Shown: one piece after another, positions 35,111-43,366 of the stretch
Numbering within the stretch: position 1 is the first letter of the stretch
Layout: each line of letters begins with the position of its first letter
From: Streptomyces sp. NRRL F-2664
GTDB taxonomy: Bacteria; Actinomycetota; Actinomycetes; Streptomycetales; Streptomycetaceae
DNA: 64,000 nt
NCBI RefSeq assembly: GCF_000719345.1
Contig: NZ_JOFX01000027.1
Span: 1 to 64,000, forward strand
Reading direction: 5' to 3'
The notes under the pieces: generated by a model
The model's input: the letters and a program-made list of their open reading frames with translations, nothing else
The model's database searches: none
What the model was told of the DNA's origin: nothing
Program-made: the position numbers and the translations under genes

Positions 35111-36355
35111 TCAGAAAACGTCCGGACACCACGGACGGCGCGCGGTGCGGAACACCGCGTCCGCCAGCGCCACCGCGCCCGGCCGCTCCTGCGTCAGCCG
35201 GCCCAGCGCGGCCAGCCGCACCGCGGACGCGTCACCCAGATACAGGGATCCCAGCGCGGACACGTCCAGGCGCAGGTCGGCCGGCTCCTGCGTGCGCTCG
35301 CACCCGCCCGCCCCCGCGTCCAGCCGGTAGCGCCCGCCCGCCGGACCCGCCTCGTCCGCGACCTCCAGGACGAGGACCCCCGGCACCTCGTACGTCCGCG
35401 CACCCAGCGCCCGTACGACGTCCAGCACCCGCACCCACAGGAAGTCCGCGGCGGTGACGACCCGTGCCGACCGCGGGTCGGGCAGCAGCTGCGGGAGGAG
35501 GTCGTCAGGTGCCCGGTGACCGGTGCGGACCTTCTGCACCCAGTCGATGGAGCACAGGAACTGCCACAGCGCCCGCTCCGCCTGCGGGGTGAGCGCCAGC
35601 AGGTCGTGGACCTGCACGGTGTTATGCGGCACCTTCGCGTCCGTCCAGTGGTCGTCGGCGGTGTAGACGGCCGCGCCGGCCACCTCGCCCTGCGCCGTCC
35701 GGTACACGGCGTGGAACTTGTCCTTGTAGGGCCGGTGCGACATCTCCTCCAGGCCGGTCACCACGTTCCACCAGCGCTCGTCCCGGTTCACCGCCCCCGG
35801 CACGGCCGCGCGCAGCGCCTCGTGCAGCCCGGGGCCGAGCCGCCGGAAGTCGGCCGCGTCCACCAGCTCGATCCGCCCGCCGTCCACGGGTGCCGACAGC
35901 CGCCGGTCCAGCCCGGTGCGCGGTACGTCGATCTCCCACTCCACGAGGGAGGTGGCGGGCCCGAAGCCGTACCGCCCGTAGATCGGGTACTCGGCGGCGA
36001 TCAGCGTCGCCAGCACGTCGCCGCGCGCGGCGGCCGCGGTGAACTCGGCCTGCATCATGCGGGTCAGCAGACCCTGCCGCCGGTGCGTGGGCAGCACGAC
36101 CACATTGGAGATCGCGGTGGCGGGGACGGCCGCGCCACCGGGCACGGTCAACTCCTGGGCGAAGGAGCGGAAGGCTCCCACACAGCGGCCGGTGTCGGCG
36201 TCGAACGCGCCCTGGGTGCGGGCGAGGTCGTTGTACTTGGCACGCTGGGCGACATCGGAGTCCGTCACCCGGGTCGCGGTCAGGAAGCCGGTGTGAACGG
36301 CGCGCAGCCAGTCGTGGAGCTCGGATTCGGCGATCGGCCGGACGTCAGCACTCAT
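35111..36355 (-). CDS. Eis-like GNAT N-acetyltransferase
   Basis: This 414-aa protein has the Eis architecture: two GNAT folds (about 1-290) and an SCP2-like C-terminal domain (about 300-414). The acetyl-CoA loop is [16 protein letters not shown], and the protein ends in a C-terminal Phe (CPDVF), whose carboxylate is the Eis general base. Mycobacterial Eis acetylates aminoglycosides at several amines; natural substrates in Streptomyces are unknown. ATG at 36355 is 8 bases from a TAGCGT -10-like box, so a leaderless start is plausible. Confidence 0.9.
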   Translation of the reverse strand: MSADVRPIAESELHDWLRAVHTGFLTATRVTDSDVAQRAKYNDLARTQGAFDADTGRCVGAFRSFAQELTVPGGAAVPATAISNVVVLPTHRRQGLLTRMMQAEFTAAAARGDVLATLIAAEYPIYGRYGFGPATSLVEWEIDVPRTGLDRRLSAPVDGGRIELVDAADFRRLGPGLHEALRAAVPGAVNRDERWWNVVTGLEEMSHRPYKDKFHAVYRTAQGEVAGAAVYTADDHWTDAKVPHNTVQVHDLLALTPQAERALWQFLCSIDWVQKVRTGHRAPDDLLPQLLPDPRSARVVTAADFLWVRVLDVVRALGARTYEVPGVLVLEVADEAGPAGGRYRLDAGAGGCERTQEPADLRLDVSALGSLYLGDASAVRLAALGRLTQERPGAVALADAVFRTARRPWCPDVF

Positions 36356-36400
36356 AGCGGCCCACGCTAATCGCCCGCGCGGCGCGGGTCGCCGCATTTT

Positions 36401-36991
36401 CTAGGCGAGCAGGTCGTCCACCTGCGCCTCCCCTTCCCGGTAGCGCCGGGTGATCTCCGCACTGCACTCGTCGACCGTGCGCTGGAGCTGCTGCCGGCGC
36501 CGGGAGACCTGCTGCTCGTAGCCCACCAACCGGGCCATCCCGTCGTGCAGTTCGCCGTCCGTGCGGGCCTGGAGGTCCGACAGCTCGACGTCGGCGAGCA
36601 TCTCCGCCGCCAGGATCCGGTACTCCTCGCTGTGCGGGGTGCCGAGCGTGACGTGCCGCGCGGAGGCGCTGCGGCTGGAGGGGGCGTCGGTGAGGATCAC
36701 CGAGAGCCGGTCCACCACCGGCGCCTCGGGGTCGGTCCGCCGGGCGAGTTCGGCGCGCAGGATGTCGATGCGGCCCTGCAGCAGCCTGCGCACGTAGCTC
36801 AGATCGGCCTCGTCGCGCTGGGCGTCGCGGCGCAGCGCCCGCAGCTCGGGCAGCCCGAGCCCGGTCGCGGCCGGCGCCGCCGCCGCGGGCCCCTGCTCCT
36901 GCGTCTCGGCCGTGCGCTGCGCGGGCGGTCGTACCGCGGCAGTCGCGACGGAAGAGGGTGATGCAGGTACGGAGGTACCAGAAGTATTCAT
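36401..36991 (-). CDS. rsiG: c-di-GMP-responsive anti-sigma factor RsiG
   Basis: This 196-aa helical protein carries the defining RsiG signature twice. The E-x3-S-x2-R-x3-Q-x3-D motif occurs at Glu61-Ser65-Arg68-Gln72-Asp76 and again at Glu159-Ser163-Arg166-Gln170-Asp174, one on each arm of a predicted coiled-coil hairpin. In studied Streptomyces, RsiG bound to c-di-GMP sequesters sigma-WhiG and delays sporulation. The N-terminal 45 residues are Ala/Pro/Gln-rich and probably disordered. ATG at 36991 follows GAGGGGACGG. It stands alone, divergent from dtd. Both motifs are intact, so I expect normal function. Confidence 0.93.
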   Translation of the reverse strand: MNTSGTSVPASPSSVATAAVRPPAQRTAETQEQGPAAAAPAATGLGLPELRALRRDAQRDEADLSYVRRLLQGRIDILRAELARRTDPEAPVVDRLSVILTDAPSSRSASARHVTLGTPHSEEYRILAAEMLADVELSDLQARTDGELHDGMARLVGYEQQVSRRRQQLQRTVDECSAEITRRYREGEAQVDDLLA

Positions 36992-37127
36992 GCGAACGAG
37001 TCCGTCCCCTCGACCGGTGCGGCGCACCCGCACCGCCTGCGTGCATCGTGCCACTCTCCGTGGCCCCGGTGCAGTCCCACTCCACCCGATCGGCCCCGGA
37101 CGGGTGCACGGCTGGTACACAGGTGGT

Positions 37128-37553
37128 ATGCGAGCTGTGGTGCAGAGGGTGGACGGCGCGAGCGTCGTCGTCGGTGGCGAGACCGTGGGCGAGATCGTCG
37201 GCGAGGGGCTGTGCGTGCTGGTGGGGGTGACCCACGACGACACGCCGGAGAAGGCGGCGCTGCTGGCGCGCAAGCTGTGGTCCGTGCGGATCCTGGAGGG
37301 CGAGAAGTCCTGCAGCGACAACGGCGCTCCGCTGCTGGTGATCTCCCAGTTCACGCTGTACGGCGACGCCCGCAAGGGGCGGCGCCCCACGTGGAACGCG
37401 GCGGCGCCCGGGCCGGTCGCCGAGCCGCTCGTGGACGAGGTCGTGGCACAGCTGCGCGCGCTCGGCGCGACGGTGGCGACGGGCCGGTTCGGGGCGGACA
37501 TGCGGGTGTCGCTGACCAACCACGGCCCGTTCACCATCGTCGTCGACGTGTAG
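37128..37553 (+). CDS. dtd: D-aminoacyl-tRNA deacylase
   Basis: This 141-aa dimeric enzyme removes D-amino acids (and glycine from tRNA-Ala) from mischarged tRNAs. It starts [15 protein letters not shown] as expected. It contains both active-site motifs: [15 protein letters not shown], and [11 protein letters not shown], the NxGP(V/F)T element. Length is standard. ATG at 37128 is close behind GGTGG. Longer upstream reading is not supported by the family. The stop is 9 bases from that of the convergent YgfZ-like gene. Confidence 0.95.
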   Translation: MRAVVQRVDGASVVVGGETVGEIVGEGLCVLVGVTHDDTPEKAALLARKLWSVRILEGEKSCSDNGAPLLVISQFTLYGDARKGRRPTWNAAAPGPVAEPLVDEVVAQLRALGATVATGRFGADMRVSLTNHGPFTIVVDV

Positions 37554-37562
37554 GCCCGGGCG

Positions 37563-38531
37563 TCAGGGGGCGACGACGACCTCCTGGGCGGCGGCCGTGC
37601 CGCCCACGAGCAGCGGCGCATCGACCGGGACGTTCCGCTTGACCAGGGCGAGGGCGATGGGGCCCAGTTCGTGGTGGCGGACGGCGGTGGTCACGAAGCC
37701 CAGCTGGCGTCCCTCCTCGCCGTCCGCGGCGAGCCGGACGGGGGCGCCGTGGGCCGGGAGGACGACCTCGGAGCCGTCCAGGTGCAGGAAGACCAGGCGG
37801 CGCGGGGGCTTGCCCAGGTTGTGTACGCGGGCGACCGTCTCCTGGCCGCGGTAGCAGCCCTTCTGCAGGTGCACGGCGGTGCCGATCCAGCCCAGCTCGT
37901 GCGGGATGGTGCGGTGGTCGGTCTCCAGGCCGACCCGGGGCCGGTGCCCCTCGACCCGCAGGGCCTCGTAGGCCAGGAGGCCGGCGGCCGGTCCGTGCGC
38001 GGCGGCGAAGGCCTCCAGCTCGGCGCGGGGCACGAAGACGTCCCGTCCGTACGCGGTCTCCCGTACGACGAGATCCTTCGCGATCTCGGCGATGGAGCCG
38101 GCCGGCAGGTGCACGACCGCGAACTCCTGGGTGCGGTCGGTGACTTCGACGCGGTAGAAGAACTTCATCGACTCCAGGTAGCCGATCAGGTCGCCCTGGG
38201 TGCCGGGCTCCACGTGCGCCCACGTCGTCTCGCCGTCGTCGACGAGGTAGAGCGCGTGCTCGATGTGGCCGTTCGCCGAAAGGATCAGCGCCTCGGTGGC
38301 CTGCCCGGCCGGCAGCTCGGTGACGTGCTGGGTGATCAGCAGGTGGAGCCAGCTGAGCCGCTCGGGCCCGGTGACGGAGACGACCCCCCGGTGCGAGAGG
38401 TCGACGAAGCCGCGGCCGTCCGCGAGCGCACGCTGTTCGCCGTACAGCTCGCCGTAGTGGGCGGCGACGCCCTCGTCGCGGCCTTCGGCCGGGACGGCGC
38501 CGGGAAGATGGAGCAAGGGGCTGCTGGTCAT
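37563..38531 (-). CDS. YgfZ/GcvT-like folate-binding iron-sulfur repair protein
   Basis: This 322-aa tetrahydrofolate-binding protein of the GcvT fold helps in synthesis or repair of certain iron-sulfur enzymes. The diagnostic YgfZ motif K-G-C-Y-x-G-Q-E is present as LQKGCYRGQETVARV. The N-terminal part (LSHRGVVSVTGPERLSWLH) matches the aminomethyltransferase-like domain. The C-terminal beta-barrel ends near KRNVPVDAPLLVGG. The start ATG is 7 bases after a TAGGCT -10 box, predicting a leaderless mRNA. Confidence 0.93.
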   Translation of the reverse strand: MTSSPLLHLPGAVPAEGRDEGVAAHYGELYGEQRALADGRGFVDLSHRGVVSVTGPERLSWLHLLITQHVTELPAGQATEALILSANGHIEHALYLVDDGETTWAHVEPGTQGDLIGYLESMKFFYRVEVTDRTQEFAVVHLPAGSIAEIAKDLVVRETAYGRDVFVPRAELEAFAAAHGPAAGLLAYEALRVEGHRPRVGLETDHRTIPHELGWIGTAVHLQKGCYRGQETVARVHNLGKPPRRLVFLHLDGSEVVLPAHGAPVRLAADGEEGRQLGFVTTAVRHHELGPIALALVKRNVPVDAPLLVGGTAAAQEVVVAP

Positions 38532-38538
38532 GCGACCA

Positions 38539-38544
38539 AGCCTA
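38539..38544 (-). promoter_or_regulatory. -10 element TAGGCT of the ygfZ-like gene, leaderless
   Basis: On the minus strand TAGGCT ends 7 bases before the ATG at 38531. Confidence 0.55.
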
Positions 38545-38552
38545 CGACCCTG

Positions 38553-39005
38553 CTAGGGGGTGGCCGTACGCCGCTCGGCGGCGCACTTCTTGCACAGTCC
38601 GAAGATCGCGAAGTGCTTCATGTCGGTCTCGAAACCGAAGGTGGTACGGAGCTTCGCGGTGAAGTCGGCGGCGATGTCGACGTCCGCCTCGATGACGTCG
38701 GCGCAGTCGCGGCAGACCAGGTGGATGTGGTGGTGCCGGTCGGCCAGGTGGTAGGTGGGGGCCCCGTGCCCGAGGTGGGCGTGGGAGACCAGGCCGAGCT
38801 CCTCCAGGAGCTCCAGCGTCCGGTAGACGGTGGAGATGTTGACGCCGGAAGCCGTCTTGCGCACTTCCGCGAGGATCTCGTCCGGCGTGGCGTGCTCCAG
38901 CGCGTCCACGGCTTCCAGAACGAGCTGGCGCTGCGGCGTCAGCCGGTACCCGCGCCGGCGCAGGTCGGCCTTCCAGTCGGTGCCCGGGGTTCCTTCGGTG
39001 CTCAC
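38553..39005 (-). CDS. nur: Nickel-responsive Fur-family regulator Nur
   Basis: This 150-aa Fur-type repressor closely matches recalled S. coelicolor Nur, which in the presence of nickel represses nickel uptake and the iron superoxide dismutase gene. The winged helix is RRRGYRLTPQRQLVLEAVDAL through SGVNISTVYRTLELLEELGLV. The metal-sensing segment is HLADRHHHIHLVCRDC with clustered His. The paired CRDC and CKKC cysteines are Fur-type structural zinc ligands. GTG at 39005 is used (another GTG is adjacent). It lies downstream of the FABP-like gene behind a terminator. Confidence 0.92.
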   Translation of the reverse strand: MSTEGTPGTDWKADLRRRGYRLTPQRQLVLEAVDALEHATPDEILAEVRKTASGVNISTVYRTLELLEELGLVSHAHLGHGAPTYHLADRHHHIHLVCRDCADVIEADVDIAADFTAKLRTTFGFETDMKHFAIFGLCKKCAAERRTATP

Positions 39006-39028
39006 CACCCCGCCAGTGTATGTGTGCG

Positions 39029-39060
39029 AAGGGGACCGCGGTCGAGCCCGCGGTCCCCTT
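39029..39060 (-). terminator. Terminator after the FABP/nitrobindin-like gene
   Basis: A perfect 13-bp stem (AAGGGGACCGCGG / CCGCGGTCCCCTT) with a 6-nt loop lies between that gene's stop and the nur start. Confidence 0.9.
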
Positions 39061-39088
39061 TCGTGCACGGCCTGGGGGAGGTTTCCGC

Positions 39089-39661
39089 TCAGCGGAAGAA
39101 GGCGATGCCGTCGTCCGGCATGTCCGGGAGGTTGCGCGCCATCTCGGCGACCTCCTCGGGGGTGACGACCTTCTTGAGCTGCGCCGACATGTACGCGCGG
39201 AGCTCGACGTCCGGGGTGGCCTTCTCGCCGACCCACATCAGGTCGCTCTTGACGTAGCCGTAGAGCCGCTTGCCGCCGCTGTAGGGGCCGGAGGCCGCAG
39301 TACGGGCGACCGCGTCGGTGACCAGGTCGATCTGGGGCTTGCCGTCGGCGAGCTCGCCGTACCAGACCTCGACGACGCCCTGGTCGCGGACCATGACGAT
39401 CTCGACCTTGCGGTCCTCGTCGATGCGCCAGTAACCGGACTCGGATTCCAGCGGCCGCACCTTTTTGCCCTCGGCGTCGAGGACCCAGGTACGGGAGGTG
39501 TACTCCAGGAAGTCCCGGCCGTCGTGGCTGAAGACGACTTCCTGGCCGAAGTTGCACTTCTCCTCACCGGGGAAGTCGAAGACTCCCGCGCCCTCCCAGT
39601 TGCCGAGGAGGAAGGCGAGGGGGACGAGGCGCGGGTTCAGGTCGGACGGGATCTGGATCAT
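39089..39661 (-). CDS. FABP/nitrobindin-like beta-barrel protein
   Basis: This 190-aa protein has the ten-strand barrel of the nitrobindin (THAP4-like, DUF1794) family, which often binds heme b. The entry motif is LLGNWEGAGVFDFPG (G-x-W-x-G-x-G). Strand-rich segments continue through KVEIVMVRDQGVVEVWYG. ATG at 39661 gives the conserved PSDLNPRLVPLAFLLG start. A proximal His ligand is not obvious in the C-terminal part, so heme binding should not be assumed. It lies between the 33-aa membrane peptide and nur. Confidence 0.88.
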   Translation of the reverse strand: MIQIPSDLNPRLVPLAFLLGNWEGAGVFDFPGEEKCNFGQEVVFSHDGRDFLEYTSRTWVLDAEGKKVRPLESESGYWRIDEDRKVEIVMVRDQGVVEVWYGELADGKPQIDLVTDAVARTAASGPYSGGKRLYGYVKSDLMWVGEKATPDVELRAYMSAQLKKVVTPEEVAEMARNLPDMPDDGIAFFR

Positions 39662-39719
39662 GTGTGGCTGCTCAGGCGATCTGTGGGAGGGGTTCCGGGG
39701 CGGTCGGCCGAGCCGGTGC

Positions 39720-39821
39720 TCAGCGCTGACCCTGGTACAGCTTCTTGACGGCCAGGCCGGTGAAGGCCATGACGCCGACGCAGACCAGGACCAGCAGGGA
39801 GGTGAAGACTGCCTCAAGCAC
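39720..39821 (-). CDS. 33-aa single-helix membrane peptide
   Basis: This tiny gene runs from GTG at 39821 to TGA. The peptide starts VLEAVFTSLLVLVCVGVMAF, a clean transmembrane helix, and ends with a basic cytoplasmic tail VKKLYQGQR. The GTG is preceded by GAGGAGCACCCC, a good Shine-Dalgarno sequence at correct spacing. Codon use is typical, with GC-rich third positions. It lies 58 bases upstream of the FABP-like gene on the same strand, so the two are probably co-transcribed. Function is unknown. Confidence 0.72.
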   Translation of the reverse strand: MLEAVFTSLLVLVCVGVMAFTGLAVKKLYQGQR

Positions 39822-39942
39822 GGGGTGCTCCTCGGAATCGTTTCGGGGCTGTACGGGGCCGGTCCCCAAGCCTACTGGCCCGGGGACCGGCGCACGCTGC
39901 GAGGTGGGCCGTACGGCCCGCCCCGGCAGGGGGCCGCGGCGG

Positions 39943-40836
39943 TCAGCTCAGCAGCTGGCCCTGCAGCAGCACGGTCTGGTGGAAGGGAATGGGGGCCACT
40001 TCTCCCTTGCGGGACTGGACGACCATGCCGAGGACGTCACCCGCCTGGAGGCAGCCGACCTTGGTCTGCTCGTCGCCGAGGACGGGCGGGACCTCCTGGA
40101 ACACGGTGACCTCGCGCTCACCGATCACGCCCGACCCGGGGAACCCCATCGGCAGGCTGCTCGCCTGCGTGTTCTTGGCCTTGTTCCAGACGTCGTCCAG
40201 GTCCAGGGCCGATACGCCCTCCAGCGGCGCGTTGAACGTGCATCCCCTGAAGGCGTCCACGAAGCCCGACGCGTGGAAGCGCAGCAAGTACACACGGGTG
40301 CGCGTGCCGTCCGCCATCGTCCAGCCGCGACCGATGATCTGCCGCAGCCCGTCCCATTCGAGCTGCTGCTTCAGCTCCTCGCGGGACTCGGGCGTGTACT
40401 CCTGCAGGAAGGCGTCGACCGGCACCGCCCAGTCCTTGTCCACCTTGAACGTGTCGTCGGTCCTCGCCCCCTCGGGGGCGGGCAGGAGCAGGCCCGAGAG
40501 CACCGCGTAGTGCGTCTCGTCCTTGTTGTCCGGACCCTGGGCCAAGGGGGCGCCGGCGGGCAGCGCGGGCTTGGAGAGCGCCGGGTACGTCCAGCGGCCG
40601 TCGCTCTCGGTGGACAGGCCGGGGAGGTCGGTGCGCTCGGGCCGGGTGATCCCGTAGGCCGTTCCCGCGGCGACGACGGCGAAGACGGCGACGCAGGCGG
40701 TCCACCGCAGGGCGGCGAACAGTCGGCGGCGGTCCTTGGGCGGTGCCTCCGGAGCCGACCGGGGGCCGGGCGCCGGCCCCTCCTCGAGCGCAGCCTCGGC
40801 GGCGGGGGTCACGTCGATGGCGTTCTGCTCGCTCAC
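39943..40836 (-). CDS. Single-pass membrane protein, third gene of a tandem trio
   Basis: This 297-aa protein has a cytosolic Pro/Ala/Glu-rich N-terminus (1-about 40), one transmembrane helix (about 43-63, WTACVAVFAVVAAGTAYGI) and a 230-residue extracytoplasmic domain. Two cysteines (in AFRGCTFN and KVGCLQAGD) may form a disulfide. I recognise no named domain. Layout and a late GDVLG strand resemble the two genes upstream. The GTG start overlaps the stop of the previous gene by 4 bases (GTGA), so the trio is one translation-coupled operon. Function is unknown. Confidence 0.8.
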   Translation of the reverse strand: MSEQNAIDVTPAAEAALEEGPAPGPRSAPEAPPKDRRRLFAALRWTACVAVFAVVAAGTAYGITRPERTDLPGLSTESDGRWTYPALSKPALPAGAPLAQGPDNKDETHYAVLSGLLLPAPEGARTDDTFKVDKDWAVPVDAFLQEYTPESREELKQQLEWDGLRQIIGRGWTMADGTRTRVYLLRFHASGFVDAFRGCTFNAPLEGVSALDLDDVWNKAKNTQASSLPMGFPGSGVIGEREVTVFQEVPPVLGDEQTKVGCLQAGDVLGMVVQSRKGEVAPIPFHQTVLLQGQLLS

Positions 40837-41723
40837 GCGGCCTCTCCGGGGGACTTGAGGCGGTCCAGCTGTTCCTTGAACAGGCCCGCTGCGTCATTGG
40901 GCAGGAAGTCGCCGGACCCGTACACCCGGAAGCTCACCAGCACGTCGCCCTGGACCGCCAGGCAGTCGAGGGCGTCGATCTTCTCGTCCTTCTGCCGGAC
41001 GAGCGGGCTCAGCATGCACTTGGCGTCCGGGAAGCCGTCCACCTTGGGCGCCTTCCCGTCGCGGTCGACGAGCGAGACGATCTTCGCGGCGAATTCGCCG
41101 AACTGGGCGAGCTGCTGCGGATCCGCCTGCATGAGCTGTATCTCGACCACCGACGCACCGGCACCGTGACGCCGGGCGTAGCTACGCCCGGCCACCCCCT
41201 TGAGCTTCAAGCCGGCGAGGGCCTTGTCGCGCTCCGCGCGCTCTTCGCCTGAGAGGCCCGTGCGGTCCTCCTTGACGATCTGCAGCGCCCGCTCGCCCGG
41301 AATGAAGTAATTGTTGCCCTCCTCGTCGATGTCTGGGCCGAGCCAGTAGTCCTTGGGCAGCGGCAGCAGCTTCCCCTGGAGCTCGCTGCCGGGTACGGCT
41401 GGCACCTCGCCGGGATCAGCCACGGGCGCGTCCGCGGCCAGCCAGTAGCGGGTGGGCGAGGTCCGGTCGGCATCGCCGAGTGCAGCCGCGGCCCCCAATC
41501 CACCACCCGCGAGGACGGCGGCCCCCAGGGCGGCCACCACCAGCCGTGTGGTCCTGCGGCTCGCCTTGCGCGCGGGCGCGGCCTCTTGGACGGGCGGGGG
41601 CACGGAAGCGGTGGCCTCGGGGGCCACGTCCGCCGCCGGCTCCGGCGCGGGCCCCTCTGCGGGCGCGGCCGGCCCGGGTATGCCGTCCCCGACGGCGTCG
41701 GGCACGTTCTGCCGTTCGCTCAC
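40833..41723 (-). CDS. Single-pass membrane protein, second gene of a tandem trio
   Basis: This 296-aa protein has an Ala/Pro/Glu-rich cytosolic N-terminus (1-about 57), a transmembrane helix (about 60-82, LVVAALGAAVLAGGGLGAAAA) and a 210-residue outer domain with two cysteines (in DAKCMLSPLV and ALDCLAVQGD). VVEIQLMQ and a C-terminal FKEQLDRLKS helix resemble the first gene. GTG at 41723 overlaps the upstream stop by 4 bases, and its own stop overlaps the next start by 4. No family is recognised. Confidence 0.8.
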   Translation of the reverse strand: MSERQNVPDAVGDGIPGPAAPAEGPAPEPAADVAPEATASVPPPVQEAAPARKASRRTTRLVVAALGAAVLAGGGLGAAAALGDADRTSPTRYWLAADAPVADPGEVPAVPGSELQGKLLPLPKDYWLGPDIDEEGNNYFIPGERALQIVKEDRTGLSGEERAERDKALAGLKLKGVAGRSYARRHGAGASVVEIQLMQADPQQLAQFGEFAAKIVSLVDRDGKAPKVDGFPDAKCMLSPLVRQKDEKIDALDCLAVQGDVLVSFRVYGSGDFLPNDAAGLFKEQLDRLKSPGEAA

Positions 41724-42523
41724 AGCCGCTCCATCTGTCGCTCGGCCAGCTCGGCGACGGCCTTCTCGTCGATCTTGCCGCGGTTGTTCGTGTACTTCAG
41801 GTGCATGACGATGTCGCCACGGCGGACGACGGCTGTGCCCGTGCGGAGAGGGTGGTAGCCGGGCTTCTTCTCGGCTTCGGAGTCGATCCACAGCCTGCCG
41901 AAGTCCGCAGGAACACCCGGCACCTCCCGGCCCTGGTTGCCCGCGTACTTCTGAGTGGGCATGTAGTGGTTGACACCCGACTGGAACCTCTCGGCTCCCT
42001 TGCGGTTCTGGAACTGGAGCAGGGTGATCTCGACGAAGTCACGGTCGTCCACGGACCAATGAACGGCGGCGATGCGCCTGATTCCGTCGGCAATGAGGCC
42101 GCCGACACCACCGGACGGGTCCTCGTAGTGGTCGATGGAGAACTCGTCCGGGGACTGCAGGCCGGAGAAGACGTCCTGTACACCGCCGGGGGCCGGCACC
42201 AGCTTCTTGGCCAGGTCCTCGTCCGCCTTGTGCCAGCGGTTGGCGTTGATCGAGCGCCGACTCGTCGCGTCGTTCACGGCGGCCGGCTTCGGCCCGTCCA
42301 TCGTCTGCTGCGCCAGCGGCGGCAGCGGGGTGGGCTCGCGGTCGTACTGGACCGCGTAGCCGGTGGCCGTGCCGGCGAGGACGCCGAGCAGGGCCGCGCC
42401 CGCGATCAGGAGCGTCGTGCGGCGCGCGCGCCGCCCTCGCGGGACGGGACTGGCCGAAGTGTCCGGCTCCGGTGTGCTCTCCTCCTCTTTCCGCTGCTCA
42501 GGGATGGTCTGTTCGTGTTCCAA
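41720..42523 (-). CDS. Single-pass membrane protein, first gene of a tandem trio
   Basis: This product (267 aa from the TTG at 42523) could also start at GTG 42538; neither has a perfect ribosome site, though GGGGGACCCC precedes the TTG. It has an acidic cytosolic N-terminus (about 1-35), a transmembrane helix (about 38-60, LLIAGAALLGVLAGTATGYAV) and an outer domain with VEITLLQFQNRKGAERF, GDIVMHLKYTNN and a C-terminal AELAERQMERL helix. No cysteines occur in the outer domain, unlike its two partners. The three proteins appear to be diverged relatives. Function is unknown. Confidence 0.78.
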   Translation of the reverse strand: MEHEQTIPEQRKEEESTPEPDTSASPVPRGRRARRTTLLIAGAALLGVLAGTATGYAVQYDREPTPLPPLAQQTMDGPKPAAVNDATSRRSINANRWHKADEDLAKKLVPAPGGVQDVFSGLQSPDEFSIDHYEDPSGGVGGLIADGIRRIAAVHWSVDDRDFVEITLLQFQNRKGAERFQSGVNHYMPTQKYAGNQGREVPGVPADFGRLWIDSEAEKKPGYHPLRTGTAVVRRGDIVMHLKYTNNRGKIDEKAVAELAERQMERL

Positions 42524-42637
42524 CGGGGTCCCCCACACAAAACGCGGGCGCGGGCTGATTACCCGCGCGTACGCCAGACCCCCGGGGTGGTGGAGCAGTT
42601 GCACGGAACCTGATCACGTTCTTGTCTCGTGGCGCGC

Positions 42638-42901
42638 TCAGTCCTCGTGGCGCCGTTTTCCGTCCAGTTCGTCCCACCACTCGTCGGACTTCGGGTCGCC
42701 GGAGGGGTCGTCCCACCAGCGGTCGTCCGGTCCGCGCCGGTTCGCGATCACGGCTGCGACGGGCGGGATGACCATGGCGACCACGCACAGGGCCACGGCG
42801 GCCTCGACCGACCACAGGCGCACGAACGACCAGGCGGAGACGAAGAGGACGAGGCATCCGCCCATCATCAGGAAGTAGGCGCGTCGGCGCCGGGCGTACA
42901 T
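42638..42901 (-). CDS. DUF3099 small membrane protein
   Basis: This 87-aa protein has two membrane helices (AYFLMMGGCLVLFVSAWSFV; VEAAVALCVVAMVIPPVAAVI) and an acidic, Trp-rich cytosolic tail (DRWWDDPSGDPKSDEWWDEL). This layout is that of actinobacterial DUF3099, with no known function. It lies between the membrane trio and the DUF1416/rhodanese operon, separated from the latter by a strong terminator. Confidence 0.87.
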   Translation of the reverse strand: MYARRRRAYFLMMGGCLVLFVSAWSFVRLWSVEAAVALCVVAMVIPPVAAVIANRRGPDDRWWDDPSGDPKSDEWWDELDGKRRHED

Positions 42902-42932
42902 GCTTCCAGCGTAGGACCGTGCGCGGACGGCG

Positions 42933-42987
42933 CGAAGGGCCGCACCCCGTTCCAGTGGCGTCCAACCCCCGGGGGTGCGGCCCTTCG
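42933..42987 (-). terminator. Terminator after the DUF1416 gene
   Basis: A 16-bp perfect stem (CGAAGGGCCGCACCCC / GGGGTGCGGCCCTTCG) encloses a 23-nt loop and lies 33 bases beyond the DUF1416 stop. Confidence 0.88.
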
Positions 42988-43019
42988 GCCGTTCGATCAG
43001 GCGATCACCTGAGCGGTGC

Positions 43020-43310
43020 TCAGACCGCGATCGCCACGTCCGTCACACCGCCGGCCTCGGCGACCACGACGGCACGGTCCGCCTGGGCGCCCGGGACGAG
43101 CGCCCGCAGCGTCCAGGAGCCGGTGGCGGCGTAGAAGCGGAACTGGCCGGTGGCCGAGGTCGGGACCTCGGCGGTGAACTCGCCGGTCGAGTCCAGCAGC
43201 CGCACATAACCGCTGACGGGCTCGCCGTCCTTGGTCACCTGGCCCTGGATGGCGGTCTCACCGGGCTTGAGCGTCGCGAGGTCGGGCCCGCCGATCTGTG
43301 CTCCACACAT
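43020..43310 (-). CDS. DUF1416 protein linked to the sulfurtransferase
   Basis: This 96-aa protein has a small beta-sandwich with transthyretin-like strands (GQVTKDGEPVSGYVRLLDS; FTAEVPTSATGQFRFYAATG). It starts MCGAQIGGPD with an N-terminal Cys typical of the DUF1416 family. It follows the rhodanese gene by 56 bases on the same strand, a pairing conserved in actinobacteria, which suggests a joint sulfur-metabolism role. The biochemical function is unknown. Confidence 0.9.
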   Translation of the reverse strand: MCGAQIGGPDLATLKPGETAIQGQVTKDGEPVSGYVRLLDSTGEFTAEVPTSATGQFRFYAATGSWTLRALVPGAQADRAVVVAEAGGVTDVAIAV

Positions 43311-43366
43311 GTTCTCTGTCCTGTCCTGGAGGGTGTCGTCCTACGAGGGCGTCGCGTGCCCGCGGG

